Assembly: GCA_009760855.2 (NCBI GenBank)
Contig: WPIO01000010.1
Location: 4,805,501-4,869,500, forward strand
Reading direction: 5' to 3'
Origin: Cristatella mucedo
Taxonomy: Eukaryota > Bryozoa > Phylactolaemata > Cristatellidae
DNA: 64,000 bases
Positions 51,001 through 55,765 of this stretch are shown here, one piece after another (position 1 is the first letter of the stretch; every line of letters starts with the position of its first letter). A model generated the notes under the pieces. The model searched no databases. It worked only from the letters and a program-made list of their open reading frames with translations, and was not told where the DNA came from. The position numbers and the translations under genes are program-made.

Positions 51001-52044
51001 GCATATGGCTTTGCACAGACCTCTCTCAATTGCTACTCAGAGACCGAGGCTGAAATGGTCCGGCTGGACTTGGCCGACATGGGGCGCCACACCATTGGGT
51101 GAATCTATCTCGCAAACATGGATTCTTCAAACTGAGCACAGTCACTGCTCGTCAGCTGAGCGTTATGATCCATGCCACCTAAAGCTCTACATAACAATGC
51201 TGGCTCTACACCCGAACCCATCATTCCCGAGTAGCAGCCAAGCTGGACACAGGCCTGTGTTAGAGATGTAAAGAGCCACTTCATGCAGTCAAGAGCTGCT
51301 GGCCAAAAACAAAAGAATGCCGAAAACCTCAACAACCAGCAGGGTCATATTTTCAACAACCTAGCTCTGCAGGCTACAGACAGAACAGATCAACTCCCAG
51401 CTTTTTATCCCATGTATGTTCAGAACACTGCTGTCGAGTTCAACGTCCCTGTTCAATCCCATAGAAAAAAACCTACTCCATCAAACACCTGCTCCTATAC
51501 AATGACCGTGGGTAGAACATCAATGTCATGTGTCTGCCAGTTACAGCCATGCAGATCAGACCATGATAGCCGAAACAATGAGTCACGTGTTGGGTAATCG
51601 ACCATGGGTGGAGCTTCTGCCCATGAGACTGGCAGGCCATTTTCCATTCTGGCTGCTAGCTTTAGCAATCAAAAAGCTGGTACTCGAGTGCCAAACCAAG
51701 CATTAACCACACGCTACCTCTCTCGGCTAGATAAAGATCTTCTTTCGTAGAATAATGATCTAAATGTGTGCCGACCGGTACGGCTAAGAAGGCCTACTCA
51801 TCGACTAATCTTTTTTTTTTAAGGGGTTCGACTGACGAAGACGTGCATGCTGCATGCAGCATGAGCCACATCTAACTATAGTTATTAGGATACGAAATAT
51901 TGGACAGGACATCTGCTCTCACCTTGCTGTACTGCTGAATAGCTTCACGATATCGCTCACCAATCTCCTCTGCCAAAAAGATGGTCTTCAACCTAGGGCC
52001 GGCCAAATCTAGTCCAACACTTTCTGCCACACCTGTAGATGAAC
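10744..52044 (-). CDS. TRAPPC9: TRAPPC9/NIBP homologue, partial multi-exon gene (span of recognised exons)
   Basis: TRAPPC9 is the large subunit specific to the TRAPP II tethering complex. It acts at the Golgi/endosome in Rab GTPase activation, and the vertebrate protein also binds NIK and IKK-beta. Seven minus-strand exons were found: 52044-51923, 37754-37683, 19624-19381, 16252-16229, 15339-15130, 11275-11136 and 10829-10744. They encode, in family order, YREAIQQYSK, VLELEACIKVSRIL, GFLRKAAFFKR, a SHRGW piece, FTKIPML/CEVKVEKLP, VFIYTP, and WVEGDFSEAELYVYNPMPYEL. Phases match at every join between adjacent located exons, except 16229 to 15339. The family is about 1,150 residues; only a middle part of roughly 290 residues is recovered. 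Missing are the N-terminal third, a stretch before IDRW, a stretch before YLCTAM, and everything after LTNI. An 18-kb intron (37682-19625) contains a complete TALE homeobox gene on the same strand. Identification rests on recalled family motifs, not on a database search. Confidence 0.85.
11136..11275 (-). CDS. TRAPPC9: TRAPPC9 exon (VKVEKLP...VFIYTP)
   Basis: This 140-nt exon follows a TTGGTGTGTTGTAG acceptor and ends at a consensus GTAAGT donor (11135-11130). It encodes 46 residues beginning EVKVEKLPPHMTPMR, then SSSVFIYTPLEKG and a basic stretch KRKQKKG. Family members show VKLLNLPxxLRP, then SPFIYSP, and then a basic RNKK segment at the same spacing. It enters in phase 2 and leaves in phase 1, matching both neighbours. 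Confidence 0.86.
11276..12407. other. TRAPPC9: TRAPPC9 intron, no feature recognised
   Basis: Intronic sequence upstream of the 11.2-kb exon. It contains a short GA run near 11530 and no recognisable coding segment. Confidence 0.4.
12408..12462. repeat. (GA)n microsatellite
   Basis: About 27 GA units in the TRAPPC9 intron. Confidence 0.95.
12598..12775 (+). mobile_element. Diverged SINE A-like copy
   Basis: The A-box-like TTAGCCCAGGGGTAAGG, GACCCAGGTCGTGG, B-box-like GTTTCGAGTCC, then GAGTGGTAATAGCTGC and TCTTCTGCTGCTATATAAA follow the SINE A order, but with many changes. Possibly a sister subfamily. Confidence 0.6.
12776..15129. other. TRAPPC9: TRAPPC9 intron, no further exon recognised
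   Basis: Mostly unique DNA, with a G9 tract near 14080 and a (TG)n run at about 14971-15001. A minus-strand GTATGT donor near 14795 follows HPK codons, but no family match supports an exon there. Confidence 0.35.
15130..15339 (-). CDS. TRAPPC9: TRAPPC9 exon (FTKIPML)
   Basis: This 210-nt exon has a TTTCTGTGCATTGCAG acceptor and a GTAAAT donor (15129-15124), and is phase 2 at both ends. It codes for 69 full residues from YLCTAMHVLFEHLSPNQLKE to FTKIPML. The start matches the family's [21 protein letters not shown] helix and the end matches VPFTKLPIV. Its last two bases plus the first base of the 11.2-kb exon form the Cys codon of CEVKVEKLP, aligned with RHVKLLNLP. The linker (DCVEGVAAEQPSG) differs in sequence from vertebrate proteins. 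Confidence 0.85.
15544..15990. repeat. Tandem duplication, 226-bp unit, two copies
   Basis: Bases 15544-15769 are repeated head-to-tail at 15770-15990 with few differences (both contain CATCTATTGATTTATCTAAT and end in GGTGGAAG). The unit is A-T rich and lies in a TRAPPC9 intron. Confidence 0.92.
16229..16252 (-). CDS. TRAPPC9: TRAPPC9 candidate 24-nt micro-exon
   Basis: A 24-nt segment lies between a pyrimidine-rich acceptor (GACCTTGCCTTAG) and a GTATGT donor. With the phase-1 end of the 19-kb exon it reads KDYDS-PTSHRGWK, which fits the family sequence KDFSRGTHRGW at exactly the expected point. It leaves in phase 1. The next recognised exon (15339) needs phase 2, so at least one more small exon, covering the QMRLLHELVYASRR-like segment, should lie between 16.2 and 15.3 kb; I could not identify it. 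The match is only about six residues, so this call is tentative. Confidence 0.42.
16855..17000 (-). mobile_element. SINE A-like copy, diverged
   Basis: Reverse copy: TTATAGAGCAGCCTAAGAGCC, then GCTATCGCCACCACTTG, GATCGCCAGCAGCAAGACTCG and the A-box region near 16985. The palindromic arm is degraded. Confidence 0.65.
17001..19055. other. TRAPPC9: TRAPPC9 intron, GC-rich open block
   Basis: 17.6-18.9 kb is GC-rich with overlapping open frames on both strands. A minus segment at about 17746-17814 has an acceptor-like start and a GTAAGG donor, but its translation does not match TRAPPC9. No exon is called. Confidence 0.3.
19056..19276 (+). mobile_element. CR1-like LINE family 2, 3' end
   Basis: Forward copy with the LNCSPDSAML...LRL block of the family and an ACATT-type tail (TACATTACATTACAC). 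It lies about 100 bp downstream of the donor of the 19.4-kb TRAPPC9 exon. Confidence 0.7.
19381..19624 (-). CDS. TRAPPC9: TRAPPC9 exon (LYGEIGFLRKAAFFKR)
   Basis: This 244-nt exon begins after a CGTCATCAG acceptor and ends at a GTAAGC donor (19380-19375). It is phase 0 in and phase 1 out. It codes for 81 residues starting IDRWSALADLYGEIGFLRKA and ending with LLQAFPGYKLSLRLKDYDS. These match two hallmarks of the family, the YSILSELYxxIGFxRKSAFFKR helix and the LLETLPGYSLSLDPKDFS segment. A Pro/Ser-rich insertion (about residues 41-53) sits between them. This is the best single exon for identifying the gene. Confidence 0.88.
19625..20956. other. 3' part of the large TRAPPC9 intron, no gene seen
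   Basis: A GTGAGT donor-like site on the minus strand near 20095 was examined, but its upstream frame does not match the missing TRAPPC9 segment. Confidence 0.3.
20957..21420 (+). mobile_element. CR1/L2-like LINE ORF2 fragment
   Basis: The plus-strand frame (with stops) shows LHLDYCDYLYSGL, LQFVQSSAARLVC and ITPLLSELRWFP, then RIDFKIL. These are the conserved C-terminal motifs of CR1/L2 reverse transcriptase ORFs. It is a different subfamily from the 58-kb copy. Confidence 0.8.
21421..23664. other. Intron DNA, no gene recognised
   Basis: Unique-looking sequence between a LINE fragment and the candidate TALE poly(A) signal. Short open frames only. Confidence 0.3.
23665..23670 (-). terminator. 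Candidate poly(A) signal of the TALE gene
   Basis: The minus strand reads AATAAA here, about 1.3 kb beyond the TGA at 24972. It is the first canonical signal I noticed downstream of the stop. The implied 3' UTR would contain the (GA)n tract at 24346-24408. Confidence 0.3.
24346..24408. repeat. (CT)n microsatellite
   Basis: About 31 units. It would lie in the 3' UTR of the TALE gene as (GA)n if the poly(A) signal at 23.67 kb is used. Confidence 0.95.
24972..26438 (-). CDS. TALE gene exon 3: homeodomain exon
   Basis: This 1,467-nt terminal coding exon starts after TTTGCATCTTTCAG (AG 26440-26439), phase 0, and ends at TGA (24974-24972). Most of it is Ala/Ser-rich linker with a basic KQRKRR cluster and a VKLEP sumoylation-type motif. 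At about residues 1037-1099 is a homeodomain with the three-residue TALE loop: LNDWFLKHIRRPYPT, then EKILLAQQCGIS and VDTWFANKRNRT. W48, F49, N51 and R53 are present, and position 50 is Ala. The CGI...WF.NKR.R helix resembles PBC proteins, whereas EKILLA and Ala50 resemble Mohawk/Iroquois. After it comes a short Ala-rich tail. Confidence 0.8.
   Translation of the reverse strand, partial: EEEAVASAVPPLWEVPSSANTSGTHQTSGRARPASSRGGGVKKRMLSKYSWESLSFVEDSLADAAADSRCYDTSSWTCDRVKPIALAAATHASSSAFARSNHAPPSPAGAATAAEATAARLGRNRATLDDVVAQCLSSQKQRKRRAASVQPQQQQACQRRKAPSNCWLVKAGPCTAAGSVGALAMPGTAAGSTGSDVTAATLGTSGRLPALLLNAVKLEPSVPAVFSASGDYMHLVSSWSTHDVGALGAGASTSVLESLKRVVNSVAAMPADDEKAGSGRWQPSSVAQLRTNSSTTSAAAASGGCEAAAARLPISSGSADIVGGHVPLLVAPLRATEIGPAISATSTVAAASVVTAGAAAAAVAAGICMSHTGGGRGSGPHQPPAGKRYLSHHARLVLNDWFLKHIRRPYPTLSEKILLAQQCGISSAKVDTWFANKRNRTHNTRKLLPKYSRLVLLKSAAAATAASASSIAGAPQPTQVQPTALPPT
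24972..33961 (-). CDS. Nested TALE-class homeobox gene, three exons, 1139 aa model
   Basis: A predicted nuclear DNA-binding regulator. The coding exons are 33961-32593 (456 codons plus 1 nt), 30406-29823 (2 nt plus 194 codons) and 26438-24972 (488 codons plus TGA). Both donors are GTAAGC and both acceptors follow pyrimidine tracts. Phases are 1 and 0, so joining gives one open frame of 3,420 nt. The order is: Ala/Ser-rich N-terminus; acidic/Gln stretch (about 149-169); HPLF helix (177-200); RRRRR (227-231); a Cys-containing helical segment (278-335); Ser-Ala-Ala repeats (about 391-440); PLDLS (580-584); KQRKRR; VKLEP; homeodomain (1037-1099). The start is the first in-frame ATG with good context; a second lies six codons on. 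The whole gene sits within one TRAPPC9 intron, same strand. I cannot assign it to a known TALE family, and expression is unproven. Confidence 0.75.
26441..29580. other. TALE gene intron 2, no other gene seen
   Basis: Holds GT/GC-rich short repeats at 26.64-26.74 kb and unique DNA. The open frames at 27.9-28.3 and 28.9-29.4 kb lack motifs. A G10 tract lies at about 29311-29320. Confidence 0.4.
29581..29738 (-). mobile_element. SINE B copy
   Basis: Reverse copy with an intact A box in its own orientation (TGGCCCAGTGATTAAGG), a GGTCTGACTGAGGTCGTGG arm, CATATGTGACGTGCCAGA and the GAGATTCAGTTCTCTTAGGG hairpin end, then an A-T-rich tail. It begins only about 80 bp beyond the exon 2 donor. Confidence 0.75.
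29823..30406 (-). CDS. TALE gene exon 2: Ser/Ala-rich linker with PLDLS
   Basis: This 584-nt exon lies between a TTTGTCTCTTCATTCCAG acceptor (AG at 30408-30407) and a GTAAGC donor (29822-29817). It enters with 2 nt, giving a Gly codon at the junction with exon 1, and leaves in phase 0. The encoded 194 residues are Ser, Ala, Pro and Arg rich with no domain I recognise. They contain SLSDLPLDLSCRL, whose PLDLS fits the PxDLS docking motif of the CtBP corepressor. Support for coding is the exact phase fit on both sides and the absence of stops. No homologous protein is known to me. Confidence 0.6.
30407..32592. other. TALE gene intron 1
   Basis: Contains an (AT)n run at about 30822-30847 and the palindromic CCTGTGATTTTTCACGGG at about 31115. 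No exon-like segment was recognised beyond the flanking splice sites. Confidence 0.4.
32593..33961 (-). CDS. TALE gene exon 1: Ala/Ser-rich N-terminus, HPLF segment, pentapeptide repeat
   Basis: This 1,369-nt exon starts at ATG 33961 (MGAATIMEDK; G at -3 and +4) and ends at a GTAAGC donor (32592-32587) in phase 1. Residues 1-145 are Ala, Ser and Gly rich. Residues 148-169 are acidic, then Gln-rich. LQRHPLFRDLQAALLQECL and APRLP (175-198) resemble the first KNOX/MEIS-A helix (HPLY/F..L..A...C....P). Residues 278-335 are Cys/Arg-rich and probably helical (YNCHSEECKRRINAYYDCER). Residues 391-440 are the imperfect SAASG/E/P repeat. In-frame reading extends upstream of the ATG as far as a TAG, and CTCTTCTTAG there could instead be an acceptor, so a 5' coding exon cannot be excluded. 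Confidence 0.68.
32641..32790 (-). repeat. Coding 15-bp minisatellite in the TALE gene
   Basis: Ten consecutive 15-bp units (plus strand CTGCTGATTCCGAGG with D/G and T/C variants), then a partial unit, lie in exon 1 just upstream of its donor. On the coding strand each unit gives a Ser-Ala-Ala-Ser/Gly-Gly/Glu/Pro pentapeptide. The unit length is a multiple of three, so length changes keep the frame. All frames are open across it, which produces long spurious antisense ORFs. Confidence 0.9.
33962..35364. other. Region upstream of the TALE gene
   Basis: GC-rich to about 35.2 kb, with the candidate TATA box at 34364-34369. Likely promoter region. No conserved coding segment seen. Confidence 0.3.
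34364..34369 (-). promoter_or_regulatory. Candidate TATA box for the TALE gene
   Basis: On the minus strand the sequence reads CCTTATAAAGTGC, a good TATA element, about 400 bp upstream of the ATG at 33961. If used it would give a 5' UTR of roughly 370 nt. It is the only clear TATA-like match I noticed in the GC-rich 33962-34700 stretch. No transcript data support it. Confidence 0.25.
35365..35650 (+). mobile_element. CR1-like LINE family 2, 3' end, diverged
   Basis: Forward copy with the CTCTTGACTCAGCAATGCTT and GCTGCTTAGGCTTTGAAT blocks of the family, ending in an (ACAT)n-like tail. Confidence 0.6.
35893..35954. repeat. (CT)n microsatellite
   Basis: About 31 CT units ending in CACTCTCAC. 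Confidence 0.95.
35955..37417. other. GC-rich block, no gene assigned
   Basis: 36.2-37.1 kb is open in several frames on both strands, but none shows a domain or a splice pattern I can support. A 15-bp unit (GCTGCTCAGCGTAAAT-like) repeats about three times at 37326-37372. Confidence 0.3.
37418..37565 (-). mobile_element. SINE B copy
   Basis: Reverse copy; in its own orientation TGGTCCAGCTGG (A box), GCCGAGGTCGTGTGCTCGA (B-box region), and the GAGATTAAGTTCTCTTGGGG end. It lies about 120 bp beyond the donor of the 37.7-kb TRAPPC9 exon. Confidence 0.75.
37683..37754 (-). CDS. TRAPPC9: TRAPPC9 exon (VLELEACIK)
   Basis: This is a 72-nt, 24-codon exon, phase 0 at both ends. It lies between a TATCCTGTTGCAG acceptor and a GTGAGC donor (37682-37677). 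It reads FRPAATVLELEACIKVSRIL and then VLQG, matching the conserved TRAPPC9 segment around VIELEACIKAVRVLAIQ. Its donor opens the large intron that holds the nested TALE gene. The next expected family segment (about 24 residues, around EFLQN and INLRQLSEEEK in vertebrates) was not located. Direct splicing to the exon at 19624 would keep the frame, so that segment may be lost or lie in an unrecognised small exon. Confidence 0.82.
37755..41569. other. TRAPPC9: TRAPPC9 intron, no gene recognised
   Basis: Unique-looking, moderately GC-rich DNA. Open frames at 38.1-38.7, 39.5-39.8 and 40.3-40.6 kb have no recognisable motif, and the flanking TRAPPC9 exons join without a gap, so no exon is needed here. 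Confidence 0.35.
41570..41645 (-). mobile_element. SINE B 3' fragment, degraded
   Basis: TTTGTAGCGCCCTCTAAAAG, then GGTAAATTTCTTTCTACGCA, matches the reverse of the SINE B end with several changes. Confidence 0.4.
43150..43245 (+). mobile_element. SINE B 3' fragment
   Basis: Forward piece: AAAAGCACCTGGATAGAAAT, then TCAGTTCTCTTAGGCCTC resembles the SINE B hairpin end; the head is lost. Confidence 0.35.
43835..43975 (-). mobile_element. SINE A copy
   Basis: Reverse copy: TTTTGTATAGCGGTAGAACAG, CTATCACCACCACTTGCAG, GGATTGCCCACTGCAGGATT, then CGAATCC (B box) and ACTACCTCGG. The A box is degraded. Confidence 0.7.
44985..45009 (-). mobile_element. SINE B 3' stub fused to a CT array
   Basis: CTTGTATAGCACCCTAAGAA, then AACT, matches the reverse SINE B end up to the point where its TCTCT hairpin arm would begin. 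There it runs straight into a 78-bp (CT)n array. Confidence 0.5.
45010..45087. repeat. (CT)n microsatellite
   Basis: About 39 CT units, beginning at the hairpin arm of a SINE B end. Confidence 0.96.
45088..46299. other. TRAPPC9: No gene recognised
   Basis: Part of the long TRAPPC9 intron; unique DNA with no clear feature. Confidence 0.35.
46300..46440 (-). mobile_element. SINE A-like copy
   Basis: Reverse copy: TTTATAGCAGCAGAAGAACC, CTGCCACTTGCAGTGGGC, GATCGCCCACTGCAGGACTC, then GAACCCACGACC. Closest to the diverged copy at 12.6 kb. Confidence 0.65.
46441..46640. repeat. Dispersed repeat C, copy 2
   Basis: Matches 9640-9835 in block order (GCAAAGTCAACGCAGGTGG ... AACAAGCAAGGTCG). Downstream, at about 46953-47030, a roughly 38-bp segment (GTAGGTGAC...TGTACTTGTCAAAGGA) is tandemly duplicated. 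Confidence 0.45.
47815..48215 (+). mobile_element. CR1-like LINE family 2, 3' end
   Basis: Longest forward copy: a frame-shifted ORF2 end (LRLKTVGDRSLALQVPDCGT, originally LWNSLP) and the 3' UTR, with an ACATT-type tail at 48195-48215. Confidence 0.7.
48880..49520 (+). mobile_element. CR1/L2-like LINE endonuclease fragment
   Basis: The plus-strand frame reads LFTGDFNIHAPDYSNSQ, then LDGLENFDSVQHVS and THIGGHILNLVI, the GDFN...H..GH.LDLVI signature of the APE-type endonuclease of CR1/L2 LINEs. Stops interrupt it further on. 5' and 3' truncated. Confidence 0.8.
49521..51922. other. TRAPPC9: TRAPPC9 intron, no gene recognised
   Basis: Unique DNA. A CCCGTGATTTTTCTCGGG palindrome-like motif at about 50286 recurs elsewhere in the window (about 31115 and 57196). 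Confidence 0.35.
51923..52044 (-). CDS. TRAPPC9: TRAPPC9 exon (first recognised)
   Basis: This 122-nt exon starts after a TTGTTGCTTCCACAG acceptor and ends at a GTGAGA donor (51922-51921). It enters with 2 nt completing a split codon and leaves in phase 0. It codes for 40 full residues ending AEEIGERYREAIQQYSK, which corresponds to the family's conserved helix IIDKYKEAISYYSK. The next recognised exon continues the match without a gap, so the 14-kb intron between them probably contains no further exon. The exons coding for the roughly 300 upstream residues were not found between here and base 64000. Confidence 0.8.
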
Positions 52045-52399
52045 CTGTGGAAGCAACAACTGATTTTTGGCCAGAGGAAAAGCTTTGGCAATAGCTAAAA
52101 CGATTGATCGTAAACATGCTGAGAGGAACATACACAGTCAATAGCTCGCTTAATAGTAGGGGGTGGGGATGCAGGGTCCGTGGTCCATGCAGTGAGAAAG
52201 CATTATGCTTCTTTAGGCTCAAGTGCTGAAGCACAAACCGAATTAAGCGAAATGCACACACCAGCATGCCCCAGTCTACATTTCAGGGATGTACATGTCT
52301 ATACTCCATACAAACGGTTTTCATTTTTACTCAAACAAACACATCTAAATTCACATCATCAGCACACACAGGACATCAACCAACACGTGCTTGGCCAGC

Positions 52400-52632
52400 A
52401 ACGAGAGAGGGTGAGAGAGGGTGAGAGAGAGAGAGAGGGACAGGGAGAACAAGAGTGAGAGTGAGAGTGAGACTGAGAGGGAGAGGGAGAGGGAGAGGGA
52501 GTGGGGGAGAGGAAGATGGGAGAGGGAGAGGGAGAGATGAGGGAGAGAGACAGATAGACAGACAAACAGACAGAGAGCGAGACACATAGAGAGAGAGACA
52601 CAGAGACAGACAGACAGACAGACAGACAGAGA
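52400..52632. repeat. Complex (GA)n/(GACA)n purine array
   Basis: Imperfect GAGAGG, GAGAGT and GACA units about 230 bp long, roughly 360 bp upstream of the first recognised TRAPPC9 exon. Confidence 0.9.
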
Positions 52633-52717
52633 ACAGTAATAGTCAGCCACTCGTCTGACAGGGCATCAGGAATCTAATCAGCAATAGACAACCAGTATCA
52701 GCGATAATGAGCAATCT

Positions 52718-53905
52718 ATAAGTGACAAGCACGATCTAAAGGTAAATGTCAAGAAAACGCTGAGACAATTGTCCCAACAATCGAATCATTGTTTAGGTCA
52801 CCTTTCAAAAGACAAACGTGTTAGAAATGGGACCTGGAGTTTGAAAGATTTCTTAATAAAAAAAGAACCATTAAAAATAATTAAGCAAACCATGTCTTAC
52901 TGGGAAGTAAACCGAAAGCAACGACACCAAGCTGGTTTGATCCAGTGATTAGGGAGCTCGCCCCGACGAAGGTCTGGCTGAGGTCGTGGGCTCGAGCCCC
53001 GTGGCATATGTGAAGCGCCTCAATAGAGATTAAGTTCACTTGGGGTGCTATAAAAATGAATTCTATATTTGATATTTAACATATCTACAAATGACAATGC
53101 TAACGATATCTGCATCATATACGACTTGTGTACCAATTTTTTGAACCTTGCTACATCGAGGTACTTAATTGCAGCTTGTTGAGGTACATGCTTGTGATTT
53201 TTAAACAGCTTCATTTGCAGCATAGCTTTCAGCCTTGTAAATTATGTAACTTGTAACTCAGCCAATACTCGACAGATTAACGATAAATTGTAATGTGAGT
53301 TCAGCTCTGTTTGTAAATATAACTGCAGTAGCCCATTTCTGATTTCGGTCGGATAACGTTTGCTATGCATGTCATCAAACGTCCTTGGACTTTATATTCT
53401 GCAATCATGGACATGTGTACCAAAAGCTATCGAACCGAAATCAGAAATGAACTAGTGCAGTGATTAATAAGCACAGCTGAATTCACATTCGAAATATTGC
53501 ATGCTAATTTGTCAGGCATTGGTCGAGTTATGGAATTTATAAGGCACACCGCTACATTGTAAATGAAGCTGTTTAAAAGTCACAAACATGTACCTCAACA
53601 AGCTCCAGGCACGTAAGTACCTTCATGCACCAAGGTTTAACAAGTTGGGATACAAGTCATATATGATGCAGAGATCAGTAAATTTGCTATTTGTAGATAC
53701 GTTGCTTTCGGTTTACTTCCCGGTAAGACTGGGTTTGCCTAATCATTTTTAATGCAGTCGTGTTAGTGAAGATATCGTTGAAACTTCAGATCTCATTTCT
53801 AATATATTTGTCTTTTGAAGGGTGCCCTAAAAAACTGTTCAATCATTGGACCAATCTTCTCAGTGCTTTCTCGTTATTTATCCTTAACGACCGATCATGT
53901 GCACA
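52718..53905. repeat. 1.19-kb palindrome (long inverted repeat) with a SINE in one arm
   Basis: Left arm 52718-53377 and right arm 53404-53905 are reverse complements, separated by about 26 bp. Examples: TTCAAAAGACAAACGTGTTA (left) against TTCAAAAGACAAATATATTA (right, reversed); CATTTCTGATTTCGGT in both; AGCTTGTTGAGGTACATG in both. The left arm is about 155 bp longer only because of a SINE B copy at 52926-53079. Without it the arms are about 505 and 502 bp. No protein is encoded. It may be a foldback-type MITE or a palindromic duplication. Confidence 0.85.
52926..53079 (+). mobile_element. SINE B copy inside the palindrome
   Basis: Nearly complete forward copy: the head GCTGGTTTGATCCAGTGATT, then AGGGAG, GGCTGAGGTCGTGGGCTCGA and GCCCCGTGG, CATATGTGAAGCGCCTC, then AGAGATTAAGTTC and GGGGTGCTATAAAAATGAAT. 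The other palindrome arm shows the empty site (AGCAACG/TATCTAC), so both ends of the insertion are defined. Confidence 0.85.
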
Positions 53906-54540
53906 GAGGAGCTGCCGCAGAAAGACCAGGAATGCACAGGATCTGCATTCTCAAAAGACAGCTCAAACTCAGCGCGTGGGGGATGCAGCCATTTTCAAGC
54001 ATGACATGCAATGGCAATACTCGATTAAAAATTCGAAAGGCACACCGTGCAACGTCACCTGCAGTGGTCGCTGCCGAAAACATACAGAGAACATGTTGCT
54101 GTCTGCGACTAAAGTGATCTTTTTTCTGCTGCCCCAAGGTTTTGCTCAAGCAACGATATGCAGTGCAGCAGCGCAGTAAGGGGGTGGCATGTCATACCTG
54201 ATACGGTAAGATTACGAAACGATGCAGAGACTAGGAACACACTAATCGCTACAATATAAAACGAATGATCTTTATGTGTTCACTCTCAGCTTGAGTATCT
54301 GCTAACATCTAATGACAGCAGACTGTATGCACCCAACAGGTCAAAGCGGTGGTTATGACAAACTGTAAATGTGACCAAAAAACAGCTTGGGTGTGAATGA
54401 CTCGAATCTATTGATAAATCATTGGACACTGGAAGCATTAGTAGCAGTAACATTCCTCATTTTTCTAAGCTGGTTCTACAGAGAATGTGATTTACATCTT
54501 AACAGTCGAGTGTACATAGTAGAAGCATGCACTATACATG
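53906..54540. other. No gene recognised
   Basis: Open frames at 53.9-54.2 kb show no recognisable domain. Confidence 0.3.
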
Positions 54541-54662
54541 TCGCCACGACCAAGGTCTGGCCGAGGCCGTGAGCTCGAGCACCGTGGCATATGCGAAGTG
54601 CCTCAATAGAGATTGAATTCTCTTAGGGTGCTATGCAAATGAATTATATTTATATTTATGTA
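54541..54662 (+). mobile_element. SINE B copy, 5'-truncated
   Basis: Forward copy from the GGTCTGGCCGAGGCCGTGAG arm through CATATGCGAAGTGCCTC to AGAGATTGAATTCTCTTAGG and GTGCTATGCAAATGAATT, then an ATTTAT tail. Confidence 0.75.
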
Positions 54663-55244
54663 TACCATAGTTAGTGCTACCCCAACCTCCCAAACCCCTG
54701 ATCCGAGCTTCACAAGTTATCACCAGATTTTGAGAGTATGGACTCCCTCAATAATAACATGACTGTCCTTCGTGGCACTATAGCTGGGCAGCAAAAGTAA
54801 CCCTGTAGTCACGTGACAATTGCTAAGATGTGCCGACGGTAAGTAATCAAGCTGATGTCTCCTTCCATTCCCGACTCCATCACCGTGCATCTCTTGACGC
54901 ATGCTACCTCCTCCTTCATATCCAAAATCTGCTGCTTGTATGCTTATATTAGGTTTGGGGATTATTGTAAACCTAACTGCTCTAAACTTCCGGGCATTAT
55001 ATACCGGCCTATATCCAGGCACCACGTCAAACGGATTGACACTTTTAATGGTGGCATTATTATGTAAGGGAAGGGGGCTACCATAATACCTTCTGCAATC
55101 GATATTCATGTAGGCCCAAAGATTACGGCTAGATCAAATATGCCAACTAGACAGATGGTAGAAAACCCATACCATCTTGGGGGAAAAGGCTCTAACTGTA
55201 TTTGACGAATAATAGCGTGTCCAGGCCATCTGAGGTCGGCTTTA
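54663..55244. other. No gene recognised
   Basis: The open minus frame at 54.7-55.1 kb (130 codons) has no motif that I know. Confidence 0.3.
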
Positions 55245-55765
55245 AGCCTGGTTTAGACTGTGAGTCTGGCTTCCTACCTGCTTCCTACCTACTCGAGTCT
55301 TACTTCGGTCTTCCTTTTTGTATGAGGTTTAGAAAGTAGTCTTGCTCTAAGTCTTACTTCCTACTCATTTCGCCCACTGAGCATTTATGGGAAAATTACT
55401 TAGTTAGGGAGATAGGAAACGGCCCTCCACAATATCCCAGTGAATTGGAGTTGGCTGCAGCTGTCTATGTTTTGCTTCAACCGGCACAGAAGAAGCCGCC
55501 TCAAAATCTTATTTTTGAACTCCGAGCTCAGTTTGTCCCATTAACAGGGACTCGTGTGGAACGCATCGATGACTTTGTCGGTCAAGTCGTCCGCCATTCC
55601 TTTCAAAGCAATGAAGGAGGCGTGGGCTGAAAAGTGCCTATGATTGAGTCCTTGTCAAGTCTTCCCAGAGCTTTGGACCGAACCACGGTATTGGTGACAT
55701 ATATACCCACGACTCGAGTAGGTAGGAAGCAGGTAGGAAGCAAGACTCACTGTCTGAACCAGGCT
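55245..55765. mobile_element. Harbinger-like MITE, 521 bp
   Basis: Terminal inverted repeats of about 60 bp: AGCCTGGTTTAGACTGTGAG at the left against AGCCTGGTTCAGACAGTGAG reversed at the right, continuing through CTTCCTACCTGCTTCCTACC and TACTCGAGT. TTA flanks both ends (55242-55244 and 55766-55768), as expected of PIF/Harbinger target duplications. The short inner frame is not a recognisable transposase, so the element is non-autonomous. Confidence 0.85.
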
